A stretch of DNA of 64,000 nucleotides from Agriotes lineatus (GCA_940337035.1 OW679195.1:180000585-180064584), one strand, 5' to 3'. Shown: positions 31,810 through 43,655, numbered from the stretch's first letter. Notes: a model not told the origin generated them from the letters alone. A program made the numbers and translations.

Positions 31810-33437
31810 CTATTATTGCTGTTCACTAATGTTCAACATCTGTCGTTAAGCTTAGAGCGCGCGTGCCAGCTGGTGCCCTTAATTATAGAGTAAGGTTAGA
31901 TACAGGGCGACGCATTCTGCTACCCCATTGTAACTCGAAGTGAAATATATGATTGGTTAGTTAAGGGAACTATTGTTTGTTTCGGTTTGTGCATGTTCTG
32001 TTACAGATAGACGCCCCTTTATTGTACGAATTATTGTACGACGGAACGAGGAAGCTGTGAGCGTGCAGGTGAGTGGGACAGCTGCGTAGTCGTGGTCGGA
32101 TGGACACCTAATCACAATCCTTGCTTAAGGCAATCCCGAAGTTGTTGTTTGACCTTGCAACTCTTGAATAATCTTATTGGCGGAGTATTTTTGCATGCTT
32201 CGCTCCCGTCTAACCGTCCAGGCCCGGTTAGCCGGGTTAAGACAGGCTTGGTGGCGCCCTCATAATTTCGACATACCCTGTATATATTAGGCCACAACGC
32301 GCTTGCCCAGAACGTATCGTGTGACTCACGCCCGACTCCCTGAGCGTTCCAGCCGTGGCCTATTAGCCTATTTCGAACCGATCTCAGGGCAAGTGTGTCA
32401 TGTTTTCAGGACTGATTCCGTGGTGCGATGCTCACCTTGGGTGGGTGTCGTAAAGTCCTTTTTTTACCGTAACATCCTTCGTAATTTGGCGTTAGTTAAA
32501 ATCATTTTGGCCGCGTTTGTGCTTTTCAGTCTATGATATAAAATTGCTCCTGGAAGATATATGTGCGCTAATCCTTAAAATATATAACACTCTGTATTGC
32601 CTGTCTTGTCGTTAACTAATGTGAATCTTGTTGATGTTTATTAACGTTTGTGCATGGTTAATGCAAGCTATTGAGGTAGTGATGCTTTCTGAAGTATGTT
32701 CCAGGTCGTAGCGAGTTGGCTACGTGTGGTACCTTAGTGAGTTTAAGAGTTCTCGCATGCTTATGGATTTAGCGGATATATAAAAACTATGATATGATTC
32801 AGGAGGCACGCGAGGGCCTCCATTATCAATATTAATTCGATTACGCCCTCGCCACGCAACAAGGATCAGGACGCGGCATTAATTACCAGATCGCAAAAAC
32901 CCAAAGACGCAGTTTTAACATCTGCATAACAACAGCCGTCCCAAAATTTTCAAAGAGGTACCGCATTACTGCCAAGAGCATAACCGTCATAAACCCATCA
33001 AAACAAAGATGACAGCGCGACAAAGGAAGTGTTCCGGGCAGTAACCCGCTCAGAAACACAGGTGTTGAATTGAGGTGTTGGTTTTTTCCTTTTTACTATT
33101 GTTATAAGGTCAGGGTGAACATAAGCGACGCACGTATGAAATAATGTCAATCCGCCGCCGCCTGCGGTAGAAAGCACTTCTCCAAGTACGCAAATAGGCG
33201 AAATAACAGCACCATAAAACTATAAAGTTTACGAAGGTTGCAGCGACCAGAGAAACATACAGTTTTAGGAATTAGCAGTTTTGGAAAATAAAATCAAGGA
33301 ACAATGAAAACCCACACCGCGAGGGCTAATTAAATTAAAAACACCGGCCACCGGAGGATGCGAAAAATCGCCTAACCAGTGGAAGCACGGGGCAGCAATT
33401 CCGCGTGCTAAGAAGTCCGCGAATCACAACGGCGCAG

Positions 33438-33950
33438 CTTCTATTGTAGAAATAATTGAATTAATCCTAACTTTGTTAATATGCAGGCGAAACATGTCGA
33501 ATAAGGACTCAAAATTCTAATCTTTAGGAGACGAAAACAGTGCACAGGCGTTCCACAAGATAGCACTTTGCGACGAAAAATCCGCACCGCGGCCAAGCGA
33601 CTTGCATTCAAGAAAGGAAATTACAACTCGCAACTTTATTAATAGGAGAGCAAGACCTATCGAATAAAGGCTAAAAATTCAAGTCTTTAGAAAGCGCAAC
33701 CAATGCAGAGGTTTTTTCCTCTCGCTACGAGATTGATAAGCCCGCAAACGCAGCGGCATCTAAAAGATCAACGTCACAACCGCGCGGCTTCTATTGTAGA
33801 AATAATTTAATTAATCCTAATTTTGTTAATATGCGGGCAAAACATGGCAAGTAAAGACTCAAAATTTAAGTTTTTAGACGACAAAAGCAATGCTCATGTC
33901 GGCGCCAAGATAGCGCTTCGCGCCGCGGAGATCAAAGCCGCGAATCCAAT
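33438..33950. repeat. Diverged repeats, 350-bp spacing, with a third partial copy
   Basis: CTTCTATTGTAGAAATAATT begins at 33438 and again at 33788, followed by parallel sequence for about 150 bp (AATTAATCCTAA, GTTAATATGC, AAAACATG, GACTCAAAATT). A third, more diverged copy lies at about 33630-33740 (TTTATTAATAGGAGAGCAAG, AATAAAGGCTAAAAATTCAA). The downstream copy starts the open frame at 33844. Confidence 0.72.
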
Positions 33951-34134
33951 TCGTATCAAATTTGCAAACGTCCCCACTGCCGTTCAGCCAATCTTGAGCG
34001 AGGAATCGGCAAACAAAGCCGGCAAGACCTTTATAAACCCCGGGCTTCTTGAAAAAAGCACGGAGTTCCAACCAGCAGTTCAGACAGCAGCATCCAGTAT
34101 CCAGCAGCTACCGCCATCGGTCCAGCCCGCCTGA
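33844..34134 (+). CDS. Hypothetical short ORF (96 codons) in the GC-rich block
   Basis: From the ATG at 33844 the frame reads MASKDSKFKFLDDKSNAHVG and continues Ala/Lys-rich, then Gln/Pro/Ser-rich, to a TGA at 34132-34134. The upstream repeated copy of this segment (33484 on) keeps similar sequence but has stops. I recognise no domain. It could be the N-terminal piece of a retroelement gag-like protein or a chance frame. Confidence 0.25.
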   Translation: MASKDSKFKFLDDKSNAHVGAKIALRAAEIKAANPIRIKFANVPTAVQPILSEESANKAGKTFINPGLLEKSTEFQPAVQTAASSIQQLPPSVQPA

Positions 34135-34146
34135 GTGCTCCAGCTC

Positions 34147-34264
34147 CAACCAAACTTAGTCTCCAGCGGTGCTCGCCGAGCTCCTGGGACTTAGAAAAAT
34201 TCATCCAACCAGACTTAGTCTCCAGTGGTGCTCGCCGAGCTCATGGGACTTAGCCGAATTGCCC
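34147..34264. repeat. 59-bp tandem duplication
   Basis: CTTAGTCTCCAGCGGTGCTC and CTTAGTCTCCAGTGGTGCTC are 59 bp apart, each followed by GCCGAGCTC and GGGACTTAG. The two units adjoin. Confidence 0.85.
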
Positions 34265-34347
34265 AAGCGAAGCCGGATCTAGCCGCCCGACGCGCCGGCC
34301 GCCCCAACCTCTGCCGTCATCGCCTGCAGAGCCACCGCCTCCTAGCA

Positions 34348-34555
34348 TCGCCCAGGCGCACCAACCCGCAGCCATCCGGCCCGACGACCCAGCGAGGCCG
34401 CACACCGAGCCCCAGCACCACCTCCAGCGCCAGAACCTCCGCCGCCCGTCGCCATCGCCCAGGCGCCCCAACCCGCAGCCATCCGGCCCGACGACCCAGC
34501 GAGGCCGCACACCGAGCCCCCAGCGCCGCCTCCAGTGCCAGAACCTCCGCCGCCC
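34348..34555. repeat. 107-bp GC-rich tandem duplication
   Basis: CCAACCCGCAGCCATCCGGC begins at 34361 and at 34468, a 107-bp period, and the units match almost throughout. All six frames are open over much of it because stop codons are rare in such GC-rich sequence, giving Pro/Arg/Ser-rich or Gly-rich translations that should not be read as evidence of genes. Confidence 0.88.
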
Positions 34556-34980
34556 CCGGCACGAACGCCCCTCCCCACGAAAGGAAGAGCCCCAGGTCAA
34601 AACACGACGACCCCACGCCACCAGAAGCTTCGAGACGTCATCAACTAAATAGCCCATTTTTTGTATATATGTTCGAAAAATAAAAAAACCTGTGTAAATA
34701 TCATTTTTTTGTTTTCTCTCTCTTTCTCACGTGCTCTTGCACTTAGGTCTGCCCCGCCTACCGGGGAGAACACCATTGGCCGACTGAGTTGCCAGGGCCA
34801 AATCAAAAAGAGTCGCCATTAGTAGCAGTTAGCCCTCGCCCGCCCTCCAACGAGGCGGCGGGACCGAGTCGTGTTAACTATTTGGCGCTCCCTTGCAATT
34901 TTGAATACGTACGAGTACCTTTTACTATTAATAGAAAATTAAAAACCGCACGCCTTCTTCACCCTAGATAGTCGGCGCTC

Positions 34981-37444
34981 CCATTTCTCAATGTAGGCTG
35001 AACGATCGTTTGGTACGATTTGAAGCTGGTAAGAGTAGAGTTGAATAACTTTGGTTTGGGTATGAGTCTTGCTTAGTATTTGCTATTGGTAGCACACTTC
35101 TATTAAGTATGACAGCACTTCATACTTAAATATTGCTGATTATGTACTTTGTAATTTTTATGTAGATACTAATCCTTTTGTAATTTGTATGTCGGTACTA
35201 ATCCTGTTTAAAGTGTTTACGAAATTGTAAACGCTTAACCTAATTTAACTATAATTTAAGTTCTTTTAACATACGCTCTCCCCTAGTGAAACGAAATTTT
35301 CTAAACTTTTAGATAATTTTTGTGTTATTGCTTTAATATAATATGAAACCTTTGTATGGGTGTTTTTCTGTTTAATTTGTAAAACGAATTTTAGCCCCAT
35401 TTACTTTTATTTGAACTGAGGTTTGGCATTTGCAACCATTACACTCTGTTTTCTGTATACAGATCATATTTGAGCAGCAAACCACGTCACTATAACTGGA
35501 CACAATTGTTTGTTTCTATTACTTGACGCATTCAATCTGTGAACGTTTGCTACTTTGTTTTTTTTCGGTATTTGTCTTTCTAGTGAAGAGGGTGCAATGC
35601 ATTTTTTCACCAAAGATATTGTTCTTTATTTTGTGCATTTGAACGCGATCTTCTAATCCGAGAAAACTGCCCTGATTAGTTTATTTCCGAAACACTGTGA
35701 ATTGTAAATATCCTAGTGATTCACACCATGATACGTTATAATTAGTTCAGCACGAACATAATTCTCATCAGATTTAATTGTTTGGTTGGCTGATTGCAGC
35801 AGCTTTTACTTTGACTTGACGTTCAGCTTGTGTTTGTTGTACAACTTTAATGTCGTCCAATTATATTTGAACATTCGTTAACTATACGAAGAGAAACATT
35901 TACTCTTGCCATATTCAGTGTTACAGCGCCAATCATTGAAGTAATTGCGAATTAAAGAGTTTGCAAAATCAATTTACTTTTTACTTTGAAGATCTTGGTC
36001 GTCAGCGGTATTGCCAACAGTAAAAATTTTGAAAAATTCCAACAAAACAACAATTTTCCCACAAATTACAGGTACACAAAAGCAAAGAGCACATGGAAGC
36101 TGAAGGCTAAGACAACACAATTTTATCCTACCACCTCTTGTGCCCACTAATAACGATAAAAAGAGTAGAAAGCTTCAGGTCCTAGCTGTTTGTCCAAGAT
36201 TCAATGACCTCTTACAAGCGATTCAATCATTGCTTCTTTTAGATATAAATAGATCGTGGTAGAAATACACTTGCCATAATCCATTCTCGATTAATCGGCC
36301 CCAATATTTGTTGCACCTAATTAATTCGACTTATAGATAAACCAAACGAACAGAAGACATTGACTGATGTGCAAAGGCTAAAATAGAGTACAACATTCTC
36401 CTGTAACCCTAACTTTAGTTTACGTTAAATTTAACTATTTTTATGGTTTTTGTCTATAAAAAGGAAATAAAATACATTGCATTTCTTAAAAGAATTACAA
36501 TACCATCGTTAGTGTAAACAATGAAACACACCATACCAATTTCTTTGACGTCAATACTTTATCCAACCATATTTTTTTAGGATATTTATAAAACCAATTG
36601 CGTTCCCTGGTGATACAAAAAATATTCCCACATTTATCATATTGAAACTTTTTGCACTGAAAGAGCTTTTCAAGTCACTGCTGAGAACTGGCACATGTGG
36701 ATGCTTTGTTAGAGTGCTGTAGTTGTTGTTTGTTGTCCGGATAGATCGTGGTTTTGAAGAGAGAAAAATGAAATGATGCTTGGGGTTTTACTGATGCAGG
36801 CTCCTCTGGGCACGCCGGACTGATTTTTTTTCTTGACTTAAGAATGAGTTTGGCAATTTTGAGCTTGAAAATAAACACTTTCATTGATCTTGTTGGTAGG
36901 GGCCTAAAAGAGGCAATGGCTGGACCGAAAAAAATCTCCACCGTCCATATGTTTGTCCTTACACTGATATGGTAGTAATCGATCATTAAATCATTGTGCT
37001 TGGTTATTACATCTTGCGCATTTGTTTAGTTTTGACTACGTCATGCAATGATCAGTTTTGTTTCCTTGCAGAGTAGTGGAGGCCAATAGTACACTTTTCT
37101 TGTCGTACTACTAAATGACATTGTTTTTTAACGGTTCAGATATGTCTCCTCTTATTTTTCAAAACATTTTTATTTGTAAGATGGTAAAAAATCTGTCCCT
37201 TGTCTTGGAAAGTGTAACTTTTGCTACTCTTTGCCCAGCACATTCGTACTCTATGGTATTTCAGCATATATAGTTCGGGCACTTAATTCCATGTAGGAAC
37301 ATGGCCTGAGACAAGGCGAGTCAGGGCGCCGAAATGTCTCTTTTCGAAACCCAATGTGGCACACGTTAACATATACCTACACTAAATTGGTTATACCAAA
37401 GAAATGTTTGTTTTTGTTTAGGCACTGTGAGATATCGATCGTTG
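34981..37444. other. No recognised gene
   Basis: Two near-identical units of about 29 bp (TTTGTAATTTTTATGTAGATA and TTTGTAATTTGTATGTCGGTA, each ending CTAATCC) sit at about 35148-35205. A minus open frame at 36675-36986 (103 codons) has no recognised domain. Confidence 0.35.
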
Positions 37445-37702
37445 TCAATATACATACACCAAATAATCAATAATTGTGAAATTATTTCTCTCATTTGTAG
37501 TATCTTCGGTTGCTGGTGAGTCAAATTGCGTATCTGAAAACGTATCACATTTTGTCAAGTAAACTTTGACTTTATTTTCGTTTTTAATTTGGTTTTCGTA
37601 TTCTGTTAAGGTACATTCTTTTTTGGAATAATGTACACACTCAATGGTTAAATCATGACAATAATCACTATCCTCTGAGGCTTCGTCAAATTCATTTTTC
37701 AT
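37445..37702 (-). CDS. Unrecognised acidic ORF, probably a fragment
   Basis: The 85-codon minus frame (MKNEFDEASEDSDYCHDL..., then SPATEDTTNE...) is Asp/Glu/Thr-rich. The preceding bases in another frame read AKEFGGYATSEAGSKLGG, so a longer frameshifted ORF is possible. Acidic N-terminal segments are common in transposases such as piggyBac, but nothing else here supports that. Function unknown. Confidence 0.2.
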   Translation of the reverse strand: MKNEFDEASEDSDYCHDLTIECVHYSKKECTLTEYENQIKNENKVKVYLTKCDTFSDTQFDSPATEDTTNERNNFTIIDYLVYVY

Positions 37703-39001
37703 TACATTCCTCCCAACTTTGAACCAGCCTCTGAAGTTGCATAACCACCAAATTCCTTAGCAATTTCGTTGTAGCTCTACTCTTCTTCTTTATACTGAAG
37801 ATAACATATTTCTACCAAAAAAAGTGTCCCACTAACCTCAGGTCCATACTAATTGACCGTGCAGAAAATAGATTAGCAATAAAAATGTCAACCTTAATAA
37901 TTGGTTTCCCGTTGTTAAAATAAAAAAGTAGCTCTACCTTGGTAGAGAAATGGGCAAAGAAGGAGTGGGCGAAACAAATGAAAATGGGAAATTATTTTTA
38001 GATTTCTGTACAACAAATAACCTTGTTATAGGAGGAAGTATTTTTCCCCATAAAGAAATTCATAAAGTAACTTGGACAAGCCCAGAAGGAAAAGTAAGAA
38101 ACCAGATTGACCACATTTGTGTTGATAAGAGAGTTAAAAGCTCTCTAATGGATGTACGTGCAATGCAGGGAGCAGATGTTGGATCAGACCATGCGCTTGT
38201 CAGGGCGAAGTTTAGAATTAAGCTTAAAGAAAGAAATAATGCACACCACAGAAGAAAGAAATATAATATCCAATATCTTAAACACGAGGAAACTCGAAAA
38301 AAATTTGAAACAACAATAAAAGTAAAACTGGAAAACAGAAACGAAATAAACAGTATGGACATGAAACAGTTATGGGAAACCTACAAAGAAAAATAAAAGA
38401 GACTGCAGAGGAAATTATAGGAACAAGAAAAAGAAATAGAAAAGGATGGATGACAAGACACACATGGGAATTAATTGAAGAAAGGAAAAAAATCAAACAT
38501 AAATTATTATGCGAAAAATCTCAAGAAAAGAAAGGACAACTTCAACAATTATATGTTGCTAAAGACAAACAAATAAAGAAGAACGCAAGAAGAGATAAAA
38601 GAAAAGAGGAGGAAGAGCTATTAAAAAAAGCCGAAAAAGCAGCAGGAATGAACGATATGAAAACATTATATAACATAACGCAAAAAATGTCTGGAAAGAA
38701 AGGAACACTGACGACACATGTAAAGGACAAAAAAGGTAAAATACTTAAAACTGAAGAACAGGTAATAAATAGATGGATGGAGTATTTCAAAGAGATATAT
38801 ACAAAACAGGAGACAGATGTGGACAAATCTGAAGAAGAAAACCAAGAAGATGAGGTCACTGAATTGCAGGTAAACTTGAGTGAAATTTCAAAAGAAGAAA
38901 TTGAGATGGCGATTAAACAACTAAAAAACGATAAGGCGGCGGGATTAGATGACGTTCCAGGAGAACTAATTAAAGCAGGAGCAGAATGTAATATTAAAAT
39001 A

Positions 39002-40534
39002 CTAGCAAGATGCCCGTTCTTCGTACGGACTACAAATGTTTGTTTTTTCTTCTAAATCTCAAATGCATTCTAGAGTGTCCCCCTCCTCCATCACTCAATA
39101 CGCTAAACAGTTTACCACTTTTCGCCTCTTAGGAGTGCAATGTCTAAAAAAATCAGCCCGTTTTATACTGAAATGAACCCACAGCGAAAAATAATTTTAA
39201 CTTCCTACTTCTATTCAGTTTTCCCTTTTTACCGGTTTAGTGGTGAAATTTAAAAAAAAACCCTTAAAAACGTTTTCTAAAGATTTAAAAATACATCTAT
39301 ATGCCAAAAAAGAATGATCTAACTCAACAAACACAGGAGATACAAAGGGTTCTATAATTCACCCCGAATTCAAATTCGCACCTTTCAAGGGTTGATTAGG
39401 GCAATGAAATGTGGTTTTAGACATTTGCATTGGATAGCTACTCATGCAAACACCAAGTCGATATCTTACCGGGCCTAAGAGATATTGTGGAATTCGTGAA
39501 AACATAGTTTACCCCTTTAGGGGTACATTTTTCAAAATCACTTATACCATTTTTTAGATACTTTAAAAATATATCTATATACCAAAAAAGACTGATCTAA
39601 CTCAATAAACATAGGAGTAACGAAGGGTCTTTAATTCACCCCCTACCCTTTTTCAGTTTTTCCTCCTTTTACCTCTTTAGGGTTAACATTTTCAAAATCC
39701 CGTACACCTCTTTCTAAATATGTTAAAAATACATCTACATGCCAAAAAAGAGTGTTTTAACTCAATAAACATAGGAGATATTTAGGGTTCTTTAATTCAG
39801 CCCCAATCCAGACTTGAACCTATAGGGGTTGATTAGGACAAAATCGTAAACTACGTTTTTAGGTATTTGCATTGATAATCTTTGCAAGTAGACACCCAGT
39901 CGCTATCTCATCGGGTCTAAGAGATATTGAGGAACTCGTAAAAACACATTTTACCCCTTTTCACCCCCGTCGGGGAGTAATTTCAAAAAATCTCTTTTAA
40001 CCCATTTTATTATAAAATGGAACCCACAGCGAAAAAAAATAAGAAATTTAATCCCCCCACCCCACCACTTTTCAGTTTATCCTCCTTTTACCCCTTTAGG
40101 GTTAACATTTTCAAATTCCCTTACACCCCTTTCTAAATATTTTAAAAATCAATCTATGTGCTAAAAAAGAACGTTCTAACTCAATAAACATAGGAAATAC
40201 TTAGGGTTCTTTAATTCACCCCAATCCACATTTGCACCTTTAGGGGTTGATTAGGGCAAAATCCTAAAATACGTTTCTAGGTATTTACATTGATAATCTT
40301 TGCAAGTAAACACCAAGTCGATATCTTATCGGGTGTAAGAAATATTGAGGAATTCGTGAAAACACATTTTACCCCTTTTCACCCCCTTAGGGGTCGAATT
40401 TCAAAAAATGCCTTCTTAGCACTACCTTACGTAACAAACCGAACCTTCCACCCAAATTTCAAGTTATTAGTGCCAGTGGTTTCGGCTCTGCGTTGATTAG
40501 TCAGGGTTGTGACTTTGCTTTATATATGTATAGA
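39002..40534 (-). mobile_element. Non-autonomous Helitron, 1533 bp, minus orientation
   Basis: On the minus strand it begins TCTATACATATATAAAGCAA, continues through the ATCAACGCAGAGCCGAAACC block typical of Helitron 5' ends, and finishes with a hairpin (GTCCGT, 7-base loop, ACGGGC), a short spacer and CTAG. It lies exactly between A (39001) and T (40535), the Helitron target, with no duplication. Removing it joins codons ATA and TTA of the LINE reverse transcriptase in phase. No Rep/helicase gene is present. Confidence 0.9.
39280..40410. repeat. Degenerate internal repeats of the Helitron
   Basis: A segment containing CCAAAAAAGA, TCTAACTCAATAAACATAGG, GGGTTCTTTAATTCACCCC and TTTACCCCTTTTCACCCC recurs about four times (units start near 39295, 39575, 39735 and 40155). 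The copies vary in length, some lacking the GTCGATATCTTATCGGG part. They look like tandem units amplified inside the Helitron and then shortened. Confidence 0.8.
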
Positions 40535-42351
40535 TTACACTGCTTATTGACAGAAGAAAAAATACCAGTAGAATGGACCGAAGGGCTGATCATTAAAATA
40601 CCAAAAAAAGGAGACAGGAAAGTGTGCGATAACTGGAGAGCTATAACGATCTTAAACACTGCAAACAAAATTTTAACTAGAATAATACTAGAAAGAATAA
40701 AGGGGGAAATTGATGGTAAACTCAGAGCAAATCAAGCTGGCTTTAGAGCAAGACGATCCTGTACAGACCACATAGCTACGCTAAGAATAATTGTAGAGGA
40801 AGCAAACGAATGGCAAAAGAACGTCTATTTAGGATTGGTGGATTTTAGGAAAACCTTTGATAATGTGGACAGAACTAAACTATGGCAAGTGCTGAAACAT
40901 TATGGCTTATCTGCAAAGTATATGCGCCTAATTAAATTGTTATACGAAAACTACAACGCAAGGATTGAACATAATGGCACAATATCGGAAAAGATAATTA
41001 TAGAAAACGGCGTTAGACAGGGCTGTATTTTATCCCCCTGCTCTTTCTCATTCTTATTGATTGGATAATGCGACAAGTTACAGATAACAAAGAAGGTTTA
41101 CAGTGGAGATTTGGCCAAAAACATGAGAATTTGGAATATGCCGATGATGTATGCCTGATTACAGAAAATAGAAATCAATTACAAAAAAAGGTTAATCTAT
41201 TAAACACAGTAAGTAAGACAATTGGATTGCAAATTAACACCACTAAAACGAAAATACTAAAAACAAACCCATTAGACGACAGACAGATAATAGTAGAAGG
41301 TGCCAGCATAGAGAATGTTAAGAAATTTATATATACTTAGGAAGTGTCATAGACGAGCAAGGAAAATGCCACAAAGATGTCAACCTAAGAATAACTAAAA
41401 CTCAGAATGCATTTAATATGTTGCGAAAGATATGGTATTCAAGTGAAGTATCAAAAAACACCAAACTCAGAATTTTTAATACAAATGTTATGAGTTATGA
41501 GTGTTCTGCTATATGGTTCGGAGACATGGGCATTAAGCGAAATACAATTAAAAGACATTCAAACCTTTGTAAATAAATCCCTGCGAAGACTCTTAAAAAT
41601 ATACTGGCCAAATAAAATCTCAAATGCGGAACTATGGGAAAATACAAACCAAGAATCTATAAAGAAAACTATAAAGCGAAGACGATGGCGATGGATCGGT
41701 CACACACTTAGAAAGCCAGTGGAAGACGTAACCAGACAAGCTCTGGAGTTTACTATAAAAGGTAAACGAAAATTAGGAAGACCAAATATAACATGGAAGA
41801 GGATGGTTAACAAAGAATATACCAACCTAAACTTAACCTGGTCTCAAATCAAAGAATTGGCTAAGAATAAGGAAGAATGGAAGCAGTTAATTGAAGTATT
41901 GTGTAAAGACTAACATGACTAACTTAACTCAAAAATGTTTAAATTAAGTGTTAGTGTAACGGTGTAAATAGTACCTACAAGGCTGACGACCTTGTATTAG
42001 AACAAAACTGTCATGGAGACGTCACCAGACGCCCTATGATCCACAGAGGATCGAAAAGGACCGAAGAAGAAGACCTTGGTAGAAAAAGTGGCATGCAGTT
42101 TCTGTGATAGAATTCTGGATTTAAATTGTTAATAATATTTAAGAGCGAGTTTTCACATACATATAGTTTTTGAAATGAAATGGAAATTATTTTGTTTTGT
42201 TTTTCAATTGCAAAAATTGCGAATAAAGATTCTATTCTGTTTTAATTAATTTTAATATTAGCCTTCTGCCTATTTGTATAATGTCATTTCCATCTAGAAA
42301 GATTATTTTTAGACTTTGTATTGATTTGTGTTCACAACATGTGACTTTTCG

Positions 42352-42713
42352 GAGGTAGCGTGGCTCATTCGCGTAGCTCGCTGGGATACTGATTCACGTT
42401 CTTCTAGGTGGCTATGTTCGAATCTCGCTGGGTCCGTATATTTTAGCGTTTTTCGTACCACCACAATGCCGCAGAATCTATCTCCAGGATGTTTTCACCC
42501 CACTCAAGGGTGAACATCGTCAATGGGCTGCAATGTTTACATTTCTCATCAGCGCCACTTTCCACAAAGAAGCGGCACCAAGACAAACCAATAAATTGAG
42601 GAGTGGGGTTCTACTGGCGCTATACATATAATAAATTAGTTATAATTATTATTGCTATATACCTTAGTACAATATAAAAAAATGTAAATAAAGTATAAGA
42701 CACTTTAAGAAAA
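42352..42713 (+). mobile_element. tRNA-derived SINE, 362 bp, 13-bp TSD
   Basis: ATGTGACTTTTCG flanks both sides (42339-42351, 42714-42726). The 5' end carries tRNA-like promoter boxes: GTGGCTCATTCGCGTAGC (A-box position) and TGTTCGAATCTC (B box) about 70 bp in. The body follows, then an AT-rich 3' tail. Promoter boxes at one end, an A-rich tail and a TSD together define a SINE. The parent tRNA is unclear. It lies about 280 bp after the RTE LINE, whose machinery could have moved it (inference). Confidence 0.8.
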
Positions 42714-42879
42714 ATGTGACTTTTCGTAGTGATTGTTAATTATAGGAGACAGCCGGTCTGCAGCTTCATAAACCAAATAGTTTTAGCATCTCCAATTCAT
42801 CCATAAATTGCATTTGGCCCTTACATGTAATTTATCTGAATACCAACTTCAAGAATGGAACAATTTTCAAAGACGTGTA

Positions 42880-43655
42880 TTCGAAATTAATGATCATAAA
42901 TTTCAACAGAAAATTATTATTCACAAGTAAAAACTTGTAAAGCTAGGCGTTGATTTGGATAAAAATGCTACATCGTTAAAATTGCCCAATGAGTAGATAA
43001 GGATTTAATTGTTAAAAACGAGTCGTCAGAATCCTTTAATAAGGACGAATTGGCTTTTCTAAATAGGGTTTAGAATTCAATTGAGATCATACTAAACCAC
43101 ATTTAGAAGATATCGTTGCCGGTATCGAAAGTTCAATTGCCACTTTCGACAAACAGTTTAAAGAATTCATAAGAAGAGCTTGCAAAATTTAAATTTCGGA
43201 AAACCTGAGAGATAGAACAAGTGAAACGATTAGAAAAGACCATAGACTTACTAAGGGATTGCGCAACAAGGGACGTTTTTATCTAAATGTTAAAAAAGGT
43301 AATAAGATTTATTTTAGATAAACAGGACTATTTTGATGGAGTAGGTACATTGCTTAACAATGGACCCTACAAAGCATTAAAAAAGTCTCCCCTAAGGAGC
43401 ATGATTGTTAAAACACAGGATGTGATGAAGTCTTGTACCACACTTATTATTCCAGCCCTTAGATGTAAGCTGACTCCTAATCCAGAAATGCCAAAAATGT
43501 ATTGTTTACCTAAGATACATAAGCTAGGCAAAACGGTGAGACTTATTGTTTCTGGTATTAACTTACCTCCTATCTAAATGGTTAACAAATGAATTTAGAA
43601 ACTTGCCAAGACTTCAAAATATTTTTCGGTTACGAGCATATCGTTGCCATTTTGC
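42880..43655 (+). pseudogene. Penelope-like element reverse-transcriptase fragment
   Basis: The open frame 43287-43577 reads FILDKQDYFDGV, LLNNGPYKALKKSP, and MYCLPKIHKLGKTVRLIVSG. This is the signature region of Penelope RTs (DK.DY...; GPYK.L..DP; LYGLPKIHKPG.PLRPIVSS). After a frame change it continues with KWLTNEFRNLPRLQN, the conserved block that follows. Upstream sequence from about 42880 may belong to the same element in broken frames. The catalytic YVDD box and the GIY-YIG endonuclease are absent. Unlike other LINEs here it shows no tail or target duplication. Confidence 0.78.

Larger units (their letters stand above)
30600..34980. other. GC-richer, CpG-containing block with local tandem duplications, unclassified
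   Basis: Base composition changes sharply from the AT-rich surroundings. Open frames exist on both strands (for example 30892-31308 plus; 34225-34683 plus; 34250-34657 minus), but none matches a family I know. The block contains at least four separate short tandem duplications with different units, listed separately. It could be a decayed LTR retroelement (no LTR pair, primer-binding site or pol found), a former host 5' region or an unknown repeat. I cannot decide. Confidence 0.5.
37950..41910 (+). pseudogene. RTE-type endonuclease/reverse transcriptase ORF, broken
   Basis: The endonuclease C-terminal part reads TNNLVIGGSIFPHK, VTWTSPEGK, NQIDHICVD and ADVGSDHALV (catalytic SDH). The linker is Lys-rich and probably coiled coil. 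RT blocks: LKNDKAAGLDDVPGELIK, IIKIPKKGD...NWRAITIL, ANQAGFRARRSCTDH, VDFRKTFDNVDR, GVRQGCILSP and the catalytic EYADDVCLI near 41130. C-terminus: LLYGSETWAL, RRRWRWIGHTLR, GKRKLGRPN.TWKR, EEWKQLIEVL. Frameshifts occur near 38372, 41040, 41330 and 41495. A 1533-bp Helitron splits it at 39001/40535 without changing phase. Confidence 0.88.
37949..42072 (+). mobile_element. RTE/CFDP2-type LINE, 5'-truncated, interrupted by a Helitron
   Basis: It is flanked by ACCTTGGTAGA(A/G)A on both sides (37936-37948, 42073-42085), a 12-13 bp target duplication. It starts inside the endonuclease and ends with GAAAAGGACCGAAGAAGAAG, an (AAG)n-type tail. Without the 1533-bp Helitron it is about 2.6 kb. Confidence 0.85.

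Noticed and set aside
32240..32300. ACCCTGTATATATTAGGCCAC resembling the junction at 25665
   Set aside because: At 25665 the bases after TA belong to a transposase reading frame, so the likeness is probably chance. No partner terminus was found near 32 kb.
34225..34683. 152-codon + ORF and overlapping minus ORFs of 135, 99 and 78 codons
   Set aside because: The DNA is very GC-rich and tandemly duplicated, so stops are rare in every frame. The translations are low-complexity (Pro/Arg/Ser or Gly/Arg) and match no domain.
38060..38362. 100-codon minus ORF and others at 38278-38496 and 38542-38859
   Set aside because: Hydrophobic antisense shadows of the Lys/Glu-rich LINE coding strand.
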